Assembly (NCBI RefSeq): GCF_001278805.1
Contig: NZ_CP012602.1
Coordinates: 1,095,001 to 1,159,000, forward strand
Origin: Bacillus sp. FJAT-18017
GTDB lineage: Bacteria > Bacillota > Bacilli > Bacillales > Cytobacillaceae
Length of the DNA: 64,000 nucleotides
Direction: 5' to 3'
Part shown: positions 17,039 to 27,129 of the stretch, in pieces
Position numbering within the stretch: the first letter of the stretch is position 1
Layout of the letters: every line of letters begins with the position of its first letter
Program-made: the position numbers and the translations under genes
Notes under the pieces: model-generated
What the model was told of the DNA's origin: nothing
What the model saw: only the letters and a program-made list of their open reading frames with translations
Databases searched by the model: none

Positions 17039-20000
17039 ATGAGGAAGGTCTTGTCAATATTACTAGTTTTGCAGCTATTTTTGACGCCGCTTGATGTTTT
17101 GGCCGAGCAGGGGGAAGCCAGAGCGAATCCACAGCAAACTCTTCTTTCCAAGGAGACGTCTGTTCAGGAGCCTAAGCAGTCAAAGGGCGAAACGTTGAAT
17201 TACACGGATCCTGCCAATTATCCATTGAAGCAGCCGGGTGATTTGGTCGATTTTTTATACGATTCTTATGGATACCAGTATTTCTATTACGATTATTTGA
17301 CTGACTATTCCATGGATGAGATGAAGCTGAGACTTCGTTATTACTCGGAACAGTCGTCCTTAAAAGACACGTATTTTTGGTTGGAATTTTTCAAGGAGGA
17401 CTCCGGAAGCCTTGTCTATCAAGATAGCAATGTCTTTGATACATATGGCTATTCAGCTGTCGGTCTCGCTTCATACCTTTCAAAGGAACAATTTGCAGAT
17501 CAACCGTTTATTTATATTCGGGTTGGCATTACACCAACCTATTATTCTTCTTATTATACGGATACTACAACATTCAAAATTGCGAATCCCTTCTATACGG
17601 GTAACGGAAACCAGGCACCGGATTCTTACGTTCTCATAAGCAATGAGTCTACCGATTCGGCGTCTTCGCAACCGACAGGGGTTTTCAATTCTGAACGAAT
17701 CGAAGAGCCTATAACCAAATCAATGAATCAGGGAATTTATAAACGCGATTTTAATAAAGCATTTAATCCAAAGTTAACAAAGAGCAGTCTTGTTAATAAA
17801 AGCACTAATTCCTATTTTCCTTCCTACCAGGTAGGTGATAATAAGTATTTCTGGGTTTCGAACCTTGCAACGAACCAGGATTATCAGGTAAATGCCAGGC
17901 TTGCGTATAGCGGAACGAAGGCAAATATATGGGTGAACGACAATCAGATTTCAGATAGCGATGCTGCTCGTCTTGGTGAGGAGTTTGATTCAAACATCTA
18001 TCCTTCTGTAACAAACAACTTTGGGAAAGAGTCCGATGTGAACCAAGATGGGAAGATTAATATCCTCTGCTATGACATCCAGGACGGGTTCAATGGATCA
18101 GGTGGCTATGTAGCCGGATACTTTTGGGGCGGGGATTTGTATACATCCTATTATTCCAATCAATCTGAAATTTTCTACATTGATACGTATCCGGCAATGG
18201 GTTTATATTCAAATGATGTAACGCAAGTCTACGAGACAATAGCACATGAGTTTCAGCACATGGTCAACTACAATCAAAACGTGCTGCTTGAACGTGGCGT
18301 CACAATGGATACATGGCTGAACGAAGCTTTTTCAATGGCTGCTGAACAAATCTATTCAGGTAATGCCTTAAGCAGCCGAATCAATTACTACAATAACTCA
18401 GCTGCTATTCAAAATGGCCATTCGCTCCTCTACTGGGATAGAACTGGCGATACATTGTCCAACTATGCGTTGTCCTATTTATTCGGCCAATATTTCAGGC
18501 TGCAGGCAGGCCAAGGGAACCGGATTTTTAAAGAAATCATGAATGATACACGAAATAATCATCTTGCAGTTGAAGCAGCAGCCAAAAAGTATATGGACAC
18601 AAACATGACGTTTGGCAAGCTTATGACCCATTTCCGGGCGGCGCTTTTATTAAAAGAATCATCAGGTCTACATGGGTTTAAGGGTGACCCTTCCTTTGAT
18701 TCTATTAAAACAAAGCCATTTACAGGCAGCTCCCAAAATCTGCGTGGGGGCGGTGCCGTTGTGGCGCCGTATAATTCCACCGCAGGATTTAAGGAGCCAA
18801 CAGAAAAAGGATCATCAATTACCTATACGTATTTCAATTCAGGTGACAAGAAGGATACAACACCACCTGCAAAACCTGTTGTCAACCCAGTCAGTGACAG
18901 GGATACGCAACTTTCCGGCCAGGCTGAACCAACTTCAACTGTTTTTGCTACCGTAGGTGGAACTGAAATTGGCAGAACAACTGCTGACGGAAGCGGCAAC
19001 TTTATGATGGATATTTGGCTGCAACCAGCTAATGCAACTATTTCCATTTATGCAGTAGATGGTGCTGGCAATACGAGTGAAGCTGAGACCGTTGTTGTTG
19101 AGGATAAAACTGCGCCAACACAACCTGTTGTAAACGATTTTTCCGATCGTGATTCGTTTGTTACCGGAATAGCTGAACCAAATACAACAATCCAAGTTAA
19201 AAAGAATAGTAGCCTACTTGGCAGTGCAACCGCTAATCAAGACGGCACCTTTTCTGTATACGTTTTACAACAACCTGCAGGAACACAGTTGACTGTTGTG
19301 GCAATTGATGCTGCAGGAAATGGTAGTGATCCAGCTACATTAACTGTTGTGGACAATACAGTTCCAAGTATCAATGTTGATATAGTTACAGATCAATCGA
19401 GTAATATTACCGGAAAAACTGAGTCGGGCGCTACAGTGAGTGCTGTTATAGCCGGAAAAACATATAAAGTGACAGCTAATCAGGATGGATATTTTACAAT
19501 TGCCATTCCTAAACAAAGGGCAGGAGAAGTAATCCTCGTTACAGCTTCTGATGGAAGAAATACAAGTGGAACAGTTGAGTTGTATGTAGTAGATGTAACC
19601 GCCCCAGAGGTTAGCGGAGTCAGCAACAATCGCTACTACAATAAAGATGTAACGGTAAGCTTCAATGAAGGCACCGCAACATTGAACGGTGCAGCTTTTA
19701 CAAGTGGTACGATTGTGAAAAATCCAGGAGTTTATACTCTAATAGTTACTGACTTGAACGGCAATAAGACAACTGTGAAGTTCACCATTGATAAAACTGC
19801 ACCTAAGGTAACCGGTGTTACAAACAACGCCTACTATAATAAGGATGTTAAGGTAACTTTCGATGAAAGCAAGGCAACACTAAACGGGGCTGCTTTTACA
19901 AGCGGATCGGTTGTGAAAAATCCAGGAGTTTATACTCTAGTAGTTACAGACTTGGCCGGCAATAAGACGACTGTGAAGTTCACAATCGACAAAACTGCTC

Positions 20001-20635
20001 CTAAAGTAACCGGTGTAACAAATAACGCCTATTACAATAAGGACGTTAGGGTTTACTTTAATGAAGGCAAGGCAACTTTGAACGGAGTAGCCTTCACAAG
20101 CGGTACATTGGTGAAGACTGCAAAGATTTATACATTGGTCGTAACCGATCCAGCCGGAAACAAGACCACGGTGAAATTCACAATCGACAAAACGGCTCCT
20201 AAGGTAACCGGTGTTTATAATAATGCTTTTTACAATAAAGATGTCCGAGTTTATTTTAATGAGGGTAAGGCGACCTTGAATGGAGTAACCTTCAAGAGTG
20301 GTACTGTCGTTAAAACAGCAAAAGCCTATACACTCGTCGTAACCGACTCTGCTGGCAACAAGACCATGACTAAGTTCACGATAGACAAGACACCACCTGC
20401 AGCTCCTAAGGTCAATACTGTAAAAAGCGGAGCCAGGACGGTAACCGGAACAGCGGAAGCTTATTCAGTTGTATCAATTAAGGTTGGTACTAAAGTAATC
20501 GGTAAAGCGACAACTGACCGATATGGAAAGTATAAAGTTACAATTCCGGCACAGAAGCGATATACGGCATTGTATGTAACTGCGAAGGATCGGGCTGGGA
20601 ATGTGAGTAAGGCGACAAGGGTCGTGGTTAAATAG
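17039..20635 (+). CDS. Secreted HExxH metallopeptidase (M30 hyicolysin-like) with Ig-like repeats
   Basis: Exported protein of 1198 residues with signal peptide (basic start, hydrophobic core, cut near residue 22). The catalytic region carries IAHEFQHMVNYNQ (~residues 401-413) and a downstream WLNEAFSMAAE (~428-438), the zinc-binding arrangement of M30 peptidases. From ~residue 600 come three bacterial Ig-like domains, four near-identical 66-residue repeats (each with the NNxYYNKDV and TLNG motifs) and a last Ig-like domain. No LPXTG or SLH anchor is seen. GGCGGAG precedes ATG 17039. It probably acts outside the cell on proteins, with the repeats as a spacer or adhesive stalk. Convergent with another Ig-repeat surface protein. 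Confidence 0.85.
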   Translation: MRKVLSILLVLQLFLTPLDVLAEQGEARANPQQTLLSKETSVQEPKQSKGETLNYTDPANYPLKQPGDLVDFLYDSYGYQYFYYDYLTDYSMDEMKLRLRYYSEQSSLKDTYFWLEFFKEDSGSLVYQDSNVFDTYGYSAVGLASYLSKEQFADQPFIYIRVGITPTYYSSYYTDTTTFKIANPFYTGNGNQAPDSYVLISNESTDSASSQPTGVFNSERIEEPITKSMNQGIYKRDFNKAFNPKLTKSSLVNKSTNSYFPSYQVGDNKYFWVSNLATNQDYQVNARLAYSGTKANIWVNDNQISDSDAARLGEEFDSNIYPSVTNNFGKESDVNQDGKINILCYDIQDGFNGSGGYVAGYFWGGDLYTSYYSNQSEIFYIDTYPAMGLYSNDVTQVYETIAHEFQHMVNYNQNVLLERGVTMDTWLNEAFSMAAEQIYSGNALSSRINYYNNSAAIQNGHSLLYWDRTGDTLSNYALSYLFGQYFRLQAGQGNRIFKEIMNDTRNNHLAVEAAAKKYMDTNMTFGKLMTHFRAALLLKESSGLHGFKGDPSFDSIKTKPFTGSSQNLRGGGAVVAPYNSTAGFKEPTEKGSSITYTYFNSGDKKDTTPPAKPVVNPVSDRDTQLSGQAEPTSTVFATVGGTEIGRTTADGSGNFMMDIWLQPANATISIYAVDGAGNTSEAETVVVEDKTAPTQPVVNDFSDRDSFVTGIAEPNTTIQVKKNSSLLGSATANQDGTFSVYVLQQPAGTQLTVVAIDAAGNGSDPATLTVVDNTVPSINVDIVTDQSSNITGKTESGATVSAVIAGKTYKVTANQDGYFTIAIPKQRAGEVILVTASDGRNTSGTVELYVVDVTAPEVSGVSNNRYYNKDVTVSFNEGTATLNGAAFTSGTIVKNPGVYTLIVTDLNGNKTTVKFTIDKTAPKVTGVTNNAYYNKDVKVTFDESKATLNGAAFTSGSVVKNPGVYTLVVTDLAGNKTTVKFTIDKTAPKVTGVTNNAYYNKDVRVYFNEGKATLNGVAFTSGTLVKTAKIYTLVVTDPAGNKTTVKFTIDKTAPKVTGVYNNAFYNKDVRVYFNEGKATLNGVTFKSGTVVKTAKAYTLVVTDSAGNKTMTKFTIDKTPPAAPKVNTVKSGARTVTGTAEAYSVVSIKVGTKVIGKATTDRYGKYKVTIPAQKRYTALYVTAKDRAGNVSKATRVVVK
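19600..20390 (+). repeat. Four tandem 198-bp coding repeats
   Basis: Units starting near 19600, 19796, 19994 and 20192 encode 66-residue Ig-like domains with the same ACNGG-rich codons. Such near-identical coding repeats can expand or shrink by recombination, so copy number may differ between strains. Confidence 0.8.
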
Positions 20636-20723
20636 AAAAAGGTAAAAAGATGTGATTATGCTATTACCTTTATCCGCTCTTTAATGATGCTTTAACAAAC
20701 AGCCTAAATATTTGAATATAACC

Positions 20724-20762
20724 AAAGCCGGTACTCTTCTTTAAGAATACCGGCTTTTCTTT
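20724..20762. terminator. Bidirectional terminator between convergent surface-protein genes
   Basis: AAAGCCGGTA and TACCGGCTTT form a perfect 10-bp stem with A and T runs on the two sides, placed midway between stops at 20635 and 20765. Confidence 0.88.
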
Positions 20763-20764
20763 AT

Positions 20765-22732
20765 TTATTTTTGGACGGTAACTTTCCGGGATGAGCCGAT
20801 GTTTCCGGCTGTATCTTTCGCATAAACATACAGTGTAGTTTTATACTTTTGTTTTGGTATTTTCACTGAGTAAGTTCCTGTTTTTCCAGCCTTAGCCTGA
20901 CCAATTACACGGTTGTTGGCTTTCACATATACAGTGGCGTTCGGTTCTGTTTTTCCTGTCACTGTTGCAGATTTGACTGTAACTTTATTGACCGTTGGAA
21001 TAGCAGGAGGTGTTTTGTCTTTAACGGTTACTTTTGTGGATACACTCGTATTTCCGGCTTTATCCTGTGATGATACAGTCAAGACAGTACCAGCTTTTTG
21101 TGATTTTTTCAATGCTAATGAATAGTTTCCATTTTTATCTGCCGTACCTTGAGCGATAACAGTTGATCCTGATTTAACTGTTACTTTGGCATATGCTTCT
21201 GTTTTTCCCGTAACCTTAATATCTTTATCCTTTACTTCATTTACAGAAGGTGCCTTCGGTGCTGTGGTATCTTTCACGATGATTTTAGCTGGGAGGCTTT
21301 CATTTCCTTCGGCGTCCTTGGCAGTTACATAAAGGGTTGTACCGCCTGTTTTTGCCGGAATACCAATAGAGAATTTCCCGTCTTTTCCGGCCTTGCCTGT
21401 CTTAATGATTGTACTTCCCTGTCTAACGATAATTGTAGAATTTGCTTCCGCAGTTCCAGTAATAACACTGCTTTTATCAGTTATAGTACTTACCACAGGT
21501 GCTGCTGGAGGTGTAGTATCCCTTTCGACAAGCTTGAAAGAGTAAGGGACTTTATTAAAACTTCCTTCATCTCCTTGAATCCAAATAAAATAAGTACCTG
21601 CATTCAGGGAAAGGTTTGTCACTTTGGCTGAGGCTGACTTTCCATATTCAGTAGAGTAGTCATCAGCATACCAATACGAACTTCCCTGTTGGTAAATAGA
21701 TACTCCAAATCGATGGGAATCAGATTGGGACATATACAAGGCCAAATCCATTTTAGTAGGTATTGTTACCCTATAATAATCCACATCATCATCATACCCG
21801 ATCACTCCGCTGAACTGCTGTCCGACTGTAATTACATCAGCGGTCGATTCGCCATGATTAGGCTCCGTTTCAAATGCGGAATTGGCAGTGACGTTTACAG
21901 AGAAAGAATATGGAATATTATATTTGTCGTTTTCATAGACGTCTATTTTAATATAATAAGTGCCTTGAGGCAGGCCTGTATGGATAACTTCTATAAGATC
22001 CGTGGAATCATTATAATACGTATACCAACCTTCCAATTCATTTCCGCTTACATCAAAAAGATTAATTTGAAATCTTTCAGTCGCACTTCTGCTAAGATTA
22101 ACTTTTACTTCACTGTTCTTATCCACTGTAAAAGCAAAATAATCCTCGTTGTAATCACTGTCTCCAAAACCATTGTAGACAGTTCCTGTTTTGATCCAGT
22201 TTGCCTTTGAGCGGCTGTCGTTGTCTTCTTGTTCATAATTTTCGCTAGGGGTAAAATCAACTTCTAACTGGTAAGGAACTTTATCGTAGTTTCCTTCGTA
22301 GTGGCTAACCCTTATAAAATATGTACCGCTTTTTAATCCGTTTGAGAATAGTTCTATAGGCTCAGTACTGTCATTAAAATATGTATGCCAATCTTCCATT
22401 CTTGATTGTGAGGAATCATAGAGCACAACCTGGAAGTTTGTATCCTGTTTTGGAGTGATTTTAATAGTTAGTTTGCCTGGGTTTGTTAAAGTAATTCTGT
22501 AATAGTCATAATCATCGGAATAGTAAGAGTCATTAAAGATTGTGCCATTTACCGCAGCAGTGAAAACACCACTTTCATAGGGGCTTGCGGTTAAGGACAA
22601 ACCATTGGCTTTACTGAATGAATCATTGTCTTCAACTTCTGAAGAAGTTTCAGCTTTTACTGCCTTAGGACTCAAAGAGATCGTTGAAGCTACCAGTAAT
22701 ATTACTACCATAATACTAAATACTTTTTTCAT
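20765..22732 (-). CDS. Secreted protein with three PPC domains and C-terminal Ig-like domains
   Basis: Exported protein of 655 residues with a clear signal peptide (about 27 residues). Three pre-peptidase C-terminal (PPC) domains follow at ~30-150, 160-275 and 285-400; each starts with an Asp/Glu-Asn-Asp-rich segment (EDNDSFSKAN, EQEDNDSRSKAN, ETEPNHGESTAD) and has the DYYRITL-like and GTYFIRV-like strands. After TTPPAAP, three Ig-like (Big_6 type) domains fill ~405-655 and end in SRKVTVQK. There is no peptidase domain, so it is probably a binding or matrix protein. The Ig-like domains resemble those of the convergent metallopeptidase, suggesting shared origin and function at the surface. Confidence 0.85.
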   Translation of the reverse strand: MKKVFSIMVVILLVASTISLSPKAVKAETSSEVEDNDSFSKANGLSLTASPYESGVFTAAVNGTIFNDSYYSDDYDYYRITLTNPGKLTIKITPKQDTNFQVVLYDSSQSRMEDWHTYFNDSTEPIELFSNGLKSGTYFIRVSHYEGNYDKVPYQLEVDFTPSENYEQEDNDSRSKANWIKTGTVYNGFGDSDYNEDYFAFTVDKNSEVKVNLSRSATERFQINLFDVSGNELEGWYTYYNDSTDLIEVIHTGLPQGTYYIKIDVYENDKYNIPYSFSVNVTANSAFETEPNHGESTADVITVGQQFSGVIGYDDDVDYYRVTIPTKMDLALYMSQSDSHRFGVSIYQQGSSYWYADDYSTEYGKSASAKVTNLSLNAGTYFIWIQGDEGSFNKVPYSFKLVERDTTPPAAPVVSTITDKSSVITGTAEANSTIIVRQGSTIIKTGKAGKDGKFSIGIPAKTGGTTLYVTAKDAEGNESLPAKIIVKDTTAPKAPSVNEVKDKDIKVTGKTEAYAKVTVKSGSTVIAQGTADKNGNYSLALKKSQKAGTVLTVSSQDKAGNTSVSTKVTVKDKTPPAIPTVNKVTVKSATVTGKTEPNATVYVKANNRVIGQAKAGKTGTYSVKIPKQKYKTTLYVYAKDTAGNIGSSRKVTVQK

Positions 22733-23492
22733 ACAAACCTCCCATAAAATGTATAAAATATAGTAGAATTATCTCATAAAATGTAGAAAATGGAAGACTT
22801 AATTTTAACTATTTGTCTGTTTATACTATTTTCGATTCCTGTACTGAAGCGGGTGAAGTCTGCATTCTAATTGTTCTCTTAAGAAAAAAGCTGTCTGCAT
22901 AGTTGAGGAACAAATAGTAACGGTATAAAACAAAGACTGAATTTCCAATAGAGCATCCCAGTTATGAGACTAAAATAAGAGATTTCTTTCACATTTTCAG
23001 TTTATATATGTTCCCGGGTTCAATGTGTATCTGATAGGGGCTTCATTAGCTGGTTAGCGAAAACGAAAAATCTAGCTAAAAACCACGAATCAACTAAAAC
23101 AATAAAGGATTTGACCGATAAAATAGAAGAATCTTAAAAGCTAGTTAATGTATAGGGTTAGATTATGCAGGACTGATGGGGCTGTGAATCTGTGGCTGGA
23201 CAAAAAATGTTAGGCGTGAAGAGATACTAATGTGAAAAAGTGATTCATTTCATTTCACTAGGATTGACTGTTTTTTTTCGGGAGGAGGTTAATCTTTAAC
23301 TAATCGAAAGTGGAGCTACCTCCTTCGACCTATAGTGAGAAGTACCTGCTTTATTCTTGGGGATTATCTACTATTTCTACAAAAGTCTAAAAATCTTGAA
23401 ATATTTGTCGAATTTGTAAATAAAGTGCACTTAAGTTCTGTCAGTCGTTATATAATTAAAAAAGTTTTAGTACTAAAGTAACTCCAATTGTA
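22733..23492. other. Long intergenic region before the chaperone-like operon
   Basis: About 760 bp with no intact gene. A short open stretch near 23041-23138 encodes FISWLAKTKNLAKNHES-like residues ending in a stop, without a start, and may be the tail of a lost gene. No CIRCE element (the HrcA operator) was seen. TATAAT-like sequence near 23448 is a candidate promoter element for the operon. Confidence 0.4.
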
Positions 23493-24671
23493 TTGGAAGT
23501 GGGTCCTTTGTTGGGTGATTATTACACTATTCTCCAGGTAAATGCCGAATCCTCCTTGGAGGAGATCCGTTCAGCTTATATATCATTAATTAAACAATAT
23601 TCAAACCAAACTCATCCTGAACAATTTCAAAAAATCCGGAAGGCCTATCAAATCCTTGGTAATCCAGTGTCACGGCAAGAATATGACACAATGGAATTTT
23701 ATGGGGATAAAATTAGGAAACTTGAGGAAGAAAGTGAATGCTTCATGGAAGAGGAAGATTATCATCAAGCTATTCAGTCGTACAAGCGAATTCTGATGAT
23801 TGATCCTTCCATTCATCGCATTCGTAATAGGCTTGCACTTGCCCTTAGCTACAATGGCGAACATCAAAAGGCAATCAGCCAATTCAATAAGCTGATTAAC
23901 CAACATCCGGAACAAGTAGTATATCTTAAGAACTTTGCATATGCTCTGGATTTTGCCGGTGAAACCTTAGAGGCAATTTCCCGCTTTAAAGAAGCAATAA
24001 GCCTTGAACCCGAAGATGTTGACCTGGTTTATACCTTGTCTGGAATATTTGAACGAATGAATGATTATAGAAAAGCCCGGGAATGTGTGGAACAGGGATT
24101 GTCTTTAAAGAAAGACCGTGGCTATCATGCTTATTTCTATTTCATCAAAATTGTTAAGTTGACGCTTATGGAACGGGATAGCCGGGAACTTTCAAAAATC
24201 CTTGATCGCATTGATTGGCTGCTCGATACATATGAGGACGAGAAAGAATCTGTGGCAATCGATTATGCAAAGATTGCATATGAACTTAATGAAGCGTGTT
24301 TATATGACTGGGCACTAAAACTGACCGAAAGAGCAGTGAAACTTAGTCCGGATGATGACACAATCGCAAGACTGCATTACTTAACAAAAGAAAAAGAACC
24401 TATCATTACAGAGTTTAACCTGCTAAACAAAGACGATAAAATTCCTTCCCCTCTAAAATTTTGCTTCACTTTATATATTTATGGGCATACGCTGCCTGAA
24501 GACGAATATGAGAAAAAAGCGGATGCCATGTTTGACCAAATTGAGGAACTCACGTGGAAATTCCCAAGGGAAACAATCGTGGCAATTAAAAGAATGGTGA
24601 TCAAGTATCCGTCCTTATTTGAAGCAAAGCAGGAGTTGTTGACAAAATTGCTTTCTCTAGCGGAAGGTTGA
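23493..24671 (+). CDS. J-like domain protein with TPR repeats, lacking HPD
   Basis: Protein of up to 392 residues. The start is uncertain: TTG 23493 gives the longest form, but TTG 23508 or 23511 lies 7 nt after GGAAGTGGG and begins at the J domain (GDYYTILQVNAES). The J-like domain (~residues 7-68) keeps the helix pattern of DnaJ, but the HPD loop that activates Hsp70 is replaced by YSNQTHPEQF. TPR-type helix pairs fill ~70-270 (ALALSYNGEHQKAISQF, FAYALDFAGETLEAISRF). First gene of a six-gene operon with Hsp70, GrpE-like and AAA+ proteins. It probably serves as a client or scaffold adaptor rather than a classical co-chaperone (inference). Confidence 0.8.
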   Translation: MEVGPLLGDYYTILQVNAESSLEEIRSAYISLIKQYSNQTHPEQFQKIRKAYQILGNPVSRQEYDTMEFYGDKIRKLEEESECFMEEEDYHQAIQSYKRILMIDPSIHRIRNRLALALSYNGEHQKAISQFNKLINQHPEQVVYLKNFAYALDFAGETLEAISRFKEAISLEPEDVDLVYTLSGIFERMNDYRKARECVEQGLSLKKDRGYHAYFYFIKIVKLTLMERDSRELSKILDRIDWLLDTYEDEKESVAIDYAKIAYELNEACLYDWALKLTERAVKLSPDDDTIARLHYLTKEKEPIITEFNLLNKDDKIPSPLKFCFTLYIYGHTLPEDEYEKKADAMFDQIEELTWKFPRETIVAIKRMVIKYPSLFEAKQELLTKLLSLAEG

Positions 24672-24701
24672 AATTATTGAACATGGATAAAAGGAGATGA
24701 A

Positions 24702-26198
24702 TTGGTGGAAGAGCGCCTAAGAATGATTTATGGCTCCTTTGATGACATAAGCAAAGATATAAAACAGGCACTTTTGGAAAATGACAGCGAACTTGTGCGC
24801 TCCCATTTGTTTAGGGGGCATAGGCTTGTTGCAAAAACAATCAATTATTGCGAGAAAAACCTGGAAAATAGGGCGGTTTCGTCTGCCCTGGACTATTTTC
24901 GCTGTGCCAAATTTATGAAAGCCGAAATAAGCTCATGGTATGAACAGATCGCTTTCAGCCATTCAGAGCAAAATCTTGATGCGGAAGCCGAGAGAGAACT
25001 GTTTGCGGCTGTTACCGAATCAGATATAAAATTTGACCGGTTCATCCAATATTCCCATGCAGCATTAAAGCTTCACAATCTTTTTGTAAATAAAGACATA
25101 AAAGAAACGATTCTAAGAGTATCTACATCAAACGTAAAGGAAATAGTTGAATGCCTGAAAAGAGTCCGGCTGGTATTGAATGCAGCTGCCAGCAGGCACG
25201 GGATGAGGGAGGCAGCAGGGAATATCATGCTCTGGTGCGATGAATTGGGAAAGGCGATACAAGATAAAGAAGACTTAGTCGCCGCGCTTAACAAAGAACC
25301 CGAATCTATCAGTCTTGACCAGGCACTCCGAGAACTTGAAAAGCTCATAGGCCTCGATGAAGTGAAGCAAAAAATCTGTGATATTACCAATCTGGTTGCA
25401 TTCAACAAACTTAGGCGAGAACAAGGTTTCAAGACTGATGAGGTTAGCCTCCACATGGTCTTCACTGGCAATCCAGGCACAGGGAAAACAACAGTAGCCC
25501 GGTTGGTGGCAGTCATTCTGAAAGCAGTCGGCGTACTTTCCAAGGGGCACCTCGTTGAAGTGGGACGTTCGGATCTTGTTGCTGAATATGTCGGACAGAC
25601 CGCCGTAAAAACAATGAATAAGATAAAAGAGGCAAAAGGCGGCGTTTTGTTTATCGATGAAGCGTATTCGCTCGTGAGGGGGAGCGCATCCAGCGATTTC
25701 GGGATAGAGGCGATTGATACTCTCGTGAAGGCTATGGAGGATGAGCGCAAAAATATGATTGTGATCCTCGCCGGATATCCTCGGGAAATGGATAGTTTCA
25801 TTGAATCGAATCCTGGCCTTCAGTCCCGATTCAAAAATCAGATCGGGTTCAAGGATTACACGTTGGACGAGCTGATGTCAATAACGGAAATTTTGTTAAA
25901 AGACCGGGATTATCATATGGATGCTGAAGCGTATACCATCCTTAGGAGAATGGTTGGGAAAATAATCGCCCTTTACCCACAAACTCATGGAAATGGACGC
26001 CTTGTCAGGAATATGATTGAGGATGCAATCATGGCAAAAGCAAGCCTGGCCATGAATCAGAAAGCGAGCAATCTCCCTATCGGACAGCTGGATTTACTAG
26101 ATGGAGAAATCATGCTGAGGGTTGAATCGAAAAGTAGCCAGTCTGAAGGATTCAAGTCGGACCTGGAACACGATCGTAGAATAGGATTTATGAGATGA
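24702..26198 (+). CDS. AAA+ ATPase of CbxX/SpoVK type
   Basis: Cytoplasmic ATPase of 498 residues started by TTG 24702 (or GTG 24705) after AAGGAG. Residues 1-200 are helical and not recognised. The AAA+ module starts at ~ELEKLIGLDEVKQ, with Walker A GNPGTGKT (~256-263), a pore-loop region near EYVGQTAVKT, Walker B LFIDEAYSLV (~316-325) and arginine-finger region SNPGLQSRF (~368-376). This is the CbbX/SpoVK subgroup, whose members remodel protein complexes such as inhibited Rubisco in other bacteria. Here it stands between a J-like/TPR protein and GrpE/Hsp70 genes, which suggests joint remodelling of a target complex. Its stop lies one base before the next gene. Confidence 0.9.
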   Translation: MVEERLRMIYGSFDDISKDIKQALLENDSELVRSHLFRGHRLVAKTINYCEKNLENRAVSSALDYFRCAKFMKAEISSWYEQIAFSHSEQNLDAEAERELFAAVTESDIKFDRFIQYSHAALKLHNLFVNKDIKETILRVSTSNVKEIVECLKRVRLVLNAAASRHGMREAAGNIMLWCDELGKAIQDKEDLVAALNKEPESISLDQALRELEKLIGLDEVKQKICDITNLVAFNKLRREQGFKTDEVSLHMVFTGNPGTGKTTVARLVAVILKAVGVLSKGHLVEVGRSDLVAEYVGQTAVKTMNKIKEAKGGVLFIDEAYSLVRGSASSDFGIEAIDTLVKAMEDERKNMIVILAGYPREMDSFIESNPGLQSRFKNQIGFKDYTLDELMSITEILLKDRDYHMDAEAYTILRRMVGKIIALYPQTHGNGRLVRNMIEDAIMAKASLAMNQKASNLPIGQLDLLDGEIMLRVESKSSQSEGFKSDLEHDRRIGFMR

Positions 26199-26199
26199 G

Positions 26200-27105
26200 G
26201 TGGCAAAGGCATTGATATCTGATGAACTGGTAACCCACGATGATCCCAATGATGAAAGCGGGGAACGAGGAGGGTGCGGCAACCGGGCTGCCCCGCTATC
26301 AATATTCATTGGCCATGTCGGCTTTTATACTAGCAAGCTGTATCATCTCGTACTAGTTGAAACGTATCTCTCATTCAATGAACAAATTAATTTGATTAGA
26401 GCCAATTTTCCAGGCGAACCGGCCTGGCTTGGGGAAATCGAGAAGATGAGGAGCCCAATTTTTACAAGAGTGGCAGACTTATTGGGAGGGGAAAACAAAT
26501 TGGATCAGTCGCTTAGACAGGAATTGATGAATGACTTATTGAAGCTGCCGAAACTTCAGGAAACCTACACTGTAAATGAAGTTCCAGTCGAGGCAGATCA
26601 ATCGATCCAGTCAATTATAGATGCTGTATTAAATGAAGTGAAAAAGGGAAATAGGGCCAACTTTAGAGTCCTCCAGGATTTACAGGCAAAAATGGAACAG
26701 CTTGCAGTTGATGCCCAGGAAGAAGAAAAAGGTGCCATTGCAGAAACGTTGGATGAAAGAGCCGGCAGGATAGAGGATTTAAAAAAGCTGGCCATCGAAA
26801 TGTTCGACCAGCTCGATATCATTTACTCAGCCGTTCAAAGGCTTGGCAATGAGGCGGTCACTTCAGAAGTAAAGAAAGTCATTGATAAAGCAATCAAGAT
26901 TCTGGAAACGAATGGGATAGAAGAGCTACAAGTTCAAAATAAATTTATAGATGGAAAGATTATGATCAGCCTGGGGAATGTCCCGAGGAACGAATATGCC
27001 CCGCAATTGGAACAATACCAGGTATACCAAGTCCATCAACGTGGATTCCGTGATAAGGAAACCAATCAGCTTTTGAGAAAAGCAACCGTGATAACAGTAG
27101 ATTAA
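26200..27105 (+). CDS. GrpE-like nucleotide exchange factor with an extra N-terminal domain
   Basis: Up to 301 residues from GTG 26200; TTG 26212, placed 7 nt after GAGGTGG, is an equally good start. The second half has the GrpE plan: a long helix (~160-215) rich in Glu/Lys, then a beta-rich head (NKFIDGKIMISLGNVPRNEY) and the closing QVHQRGFRDKETNQLLRKA, matching the conserved end of GrpE proteins. Residues ~1-140 are not GrpE-like. GrpE swaps nucleotide on Hsp70, and the adjacent Hsp70 gene is the obvious partner. At ~300 residues it is well above the usual ~190. The gene is nearly fused to the upstream AAA+ gene. Confidence 0.75.
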   Translation: MAKALISDELVTHDDPNDESGERGGCGNRAAPLSIFIGHVGFYTSKLYHLVLVETYLSFNEQINLIRANFPGEPAWLGEIEKMRSPIFTRVADLLGGENKLDQSLRQELMNDLLKLPKLQETYTVNEVPVEADQSIQSIIDAVLNEVKKGNRANFRVLQDLQAKMEQLAVDAQEEEKGAIAETLDERAGRIEDLKKLAIEMFDQLDIIYSAVQRLGNEAVTSEVKKVIDKAIKILETNGIEELQVQNKFIDGKIMISLGNVPRNEYAPQLEQYQVYQVHQRGFRDKETNQLLRKATVITVD

Positions 27106-27129
27106 TGACTAAAAAGGGGAGAAATAATA

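Noticed and set aside
22733..23492. Heat-shock control (CIRCE operator) of the Hsp70 operon
   Set aside because: No TTAGCACTC-N9-GAGTGCTAA-like element was found in the upstream region.
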